DNA of 64,000 nucleotides, taken from Brachybacterium paraconglomeratum (lineage in GTDB: Bacteria > Actinomycetota > Actinomycetes > Actinomycetales > Dermabacteraceae). The notes under the pieces are model-generated. The model did no database searches, was not told where the DNA came from, and saw only the letters and a list, made by a program, of their open reading frames with translations. Location: NCBI RefSeq assembly GCF_003994255.1, contig NZ_ML133855.1, positions 124,001 through 188,000 on the forward strand. The letters are read 5' to 3'. The position numbers and the translations under genes were made by a program. Shown in pieces: positions 63,199 through 64,000 of this stretch (the stretch's first letter is position 1; every line of letters begins with the position of its first letter).

Positions 63199-63728
63199 GG
63201 GGAGGACTCCTTGGGGCGACGCGTCGGCCGACGGGGCGCGGCGGTGGCCGGCCGGGTCGTGCACCGCGTCTGATCGAGAGGGAGAGCGGCGGAGTGAGCG
63301 GGCTTCGGGCGGAGGCGGGGTGTCCGTCGGCCGGTCCGAGATCGTCGGGCCGATGCCGCGATGCGGGCGACCCGGTCCGTCCAGAGTCCTCGCCGATGCT
63401 ACCCACTCCGCCGCCCGTCGGCACAGCGGACGGCGGGACGGGTCGTCACGATTCACATCCTCCGCGGCTCCCGCGGTGGCTCGGGTCTCCCTGCGCGACG
63501 CCGTCGGCGACGGGTGCGCAGGGGAGCTCCCCATCGGCAAAAGGTTCGTCAAGCGCAGCAATGTTGCAGGTCAAGAAGCCAGCGCAGTGGGGTGATGCAG
63601 ATGAACTCTCGGTGACGGCTCGATACCGGATCGGGGAAAACAGGTTCTGACGCCTCCCGATGGGGTGAGATGACATGGCGCACCCGTGCGCCCTCCTCGA
63701 CTCCGCCTCGTCCCCGGGAGCCTCCTCC
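63199..63728. other. Intergenic region of 530 bp between divergent genes
   Basis: I find no supported gene. Two palindromes stand out: CCGCGG pairs at 63462-63467 and 63471-63476, and the GGCGCAC/GTGCGCC hairpin at 63677-63692. The first part should hold the ndh promoter and the last part that of the nucleotidase gene, but no clear consensus hexamers were found. Confidence 0.5.
63677..63692 (+). promoter_or_regulatory. Hairpin in the leader of the 5'-nucleotidase gene
   Basis: GGCGCAC (63677-63683) and GTGCGCC (63686-63692) are fully complementary with 2 bp between, and an RNA would form a 6-bp stem with a CCCG loop. It lies 37 bp before the ATG. It may influence translation or mark an operator. 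Confidence 0.35.
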
Positions 63729-64000
63729 ATGCGTGTCCACCCCGCCCGCAGCGCCGTCCGCGGCGCGACCGTCGGCCTCGGCGCCGCCGCCCTCGCCGTC
63801 TCCGGCGCCCTCGTGCCGCTGGGCGCGGTCGCCGCCGAGCCCGGCCAGCAGATCACCCTGATGGGCTTCAACGACTTCCACGGCGCGCTCGGCGGCGCCT
63901 CGGCCCTGGCCTGCCAGGTCGAGACCGTGCGGGCGGAGAGCGACACCTCGTTCCTGTTCTCGGCCGGCGACAACGTGGGCGGCTCCGCCTTCGAGTCCGC
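63729..64000 (+). CDS. Secreted 5'-nucleotidase / 2',3'-cyclic phosphodiesterase family protein, cut by the window end
   Basis: The first ~90 codons of a gene that continues beyond the window are visible. The N-terminus is a Sec-type signal peptide (basic RSAVRG, hydrophobic LGAAALAVSGALVPLGAV, cleavage near VAA at about residue 36). The mature part reads QITLMGFNDFHGALGG followed by FLFSAGDNVGGSAFES. These are the metal-binding motifs of UshA-type metallophosphoesterases (NDFHG and AGDN), which dephosphorylate nucleotides outside the cell. The ATG at 63729 has GGGAG upstream. Full length and domain order cannot be judged. Confidence 0.88.
   Translation, partial: MRVHPARSAVRGATVGLGAAALAVSGALVPLGAVAAEPGQQITLMGFNDFHGALGGASALACQVETVRAESDTSFLFSAGDNVGGSAFES

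Overview
The window is very GC-rich DNA with tightly packed genes, frequent GTG starts and 4-bp start/stop overlaps. It carries a fused RmlC-RmlD enzyme, an LAATG-type sortase signal, an actinobacterial-style formylglycine-generating enzyme and a TgpA/DUF58/MoxR operon. Together these point to a Gram-positive actinobacterium, most likely of the Micrococcales (Brachybacterium-like). That placement is an inference from gene content, not from a marker gene. No rRNA, tRNA, CRISPR array, integrase or transposase was seen.

Layout. (1) 1-3.6 kb: a Tat-exported PhoD phosphatase, a fibronectin-like companion protein and a GAP-family membrane protein. (2) 3.8-43.8 kb: a large cell-surface glycan locus, interrupted by a metabolic block. 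The glycan genes are a Wzm/Wzt-type ABC exporter (5.6-7.6 kb), five GT4 glycosyltransferase genes including a membrane-anchored tandem fusion with two catalytic domains (8.8-12.5 kb), two UDP-sugar 2-epimerases, two nucleotide-sugar 6-dehydrogenases and the acetyltransferase, aminotransferase and oxidoreductase of the UDP-ManNAc3NAcA pathway. The locus also has two asparagine-synthase-like proteins, a C5-epimerase-like protein, a heparinase II/III-like protein, an unassigned helical protein, two related membrane-anchored proteins and rmlA, rmlB and rmlCD for dTDP-L-rhamnose. The metabolic block (13.1-20.4 kb) holds a glutamate-type symporter, a YtcJ-like amidohydrolase and a taurine/sulfonate-type ABC transporter. 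(3) 43.8-55.4 kb: ordinary accessory genes (M23 peptidase, GNAT, TetR/SDR pair, patatin, a TetR-flanked sugar operon, formylglycine-generating enzyme, Fic protein, MFS transporter). (4) 55.4-64 kb: a sortase-type surface protein, the moxR-DUF58-tgpA operon, a type II NADH dehydrogenase and the start of a secreted 5'-nucleotidase.

How the genes work together. The precursor genes can be read as making two hexosaminuronic acids: UDP-ManNAcA (WecB plus WecC) and UDP-ManNAc3NAcA (a UDP-GlcNAc dehydrogenase plus WlbA, WlbC, WlbB and WlbD). L-rhamnose is a third building block. GT4 enzymes would build an acidic polymer, exported by the ABC transporter. The unusual part is a set of cytosolic-looking proteins whose relatives edit or cleave uronate polymers (C5-epimerase, heparinase-like), together with two AsnB-like proteins that may amidate or otherwise acylate carboxylates. 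This amounts to glycosaminoglycan-like chemistry in a teichuronic-acid-like locus, and it is the best candidate here for a poorly described system.

Smaller items of interest are a relic of an amidohydrolase gene at 3.6 kb, three iterated operator-like elements in front of the fic gene, and a repeat-rich gap at 48.0-48.6 kb with a tandem 48-bp hairpin repeat and a perfect 11-bp palindrome.
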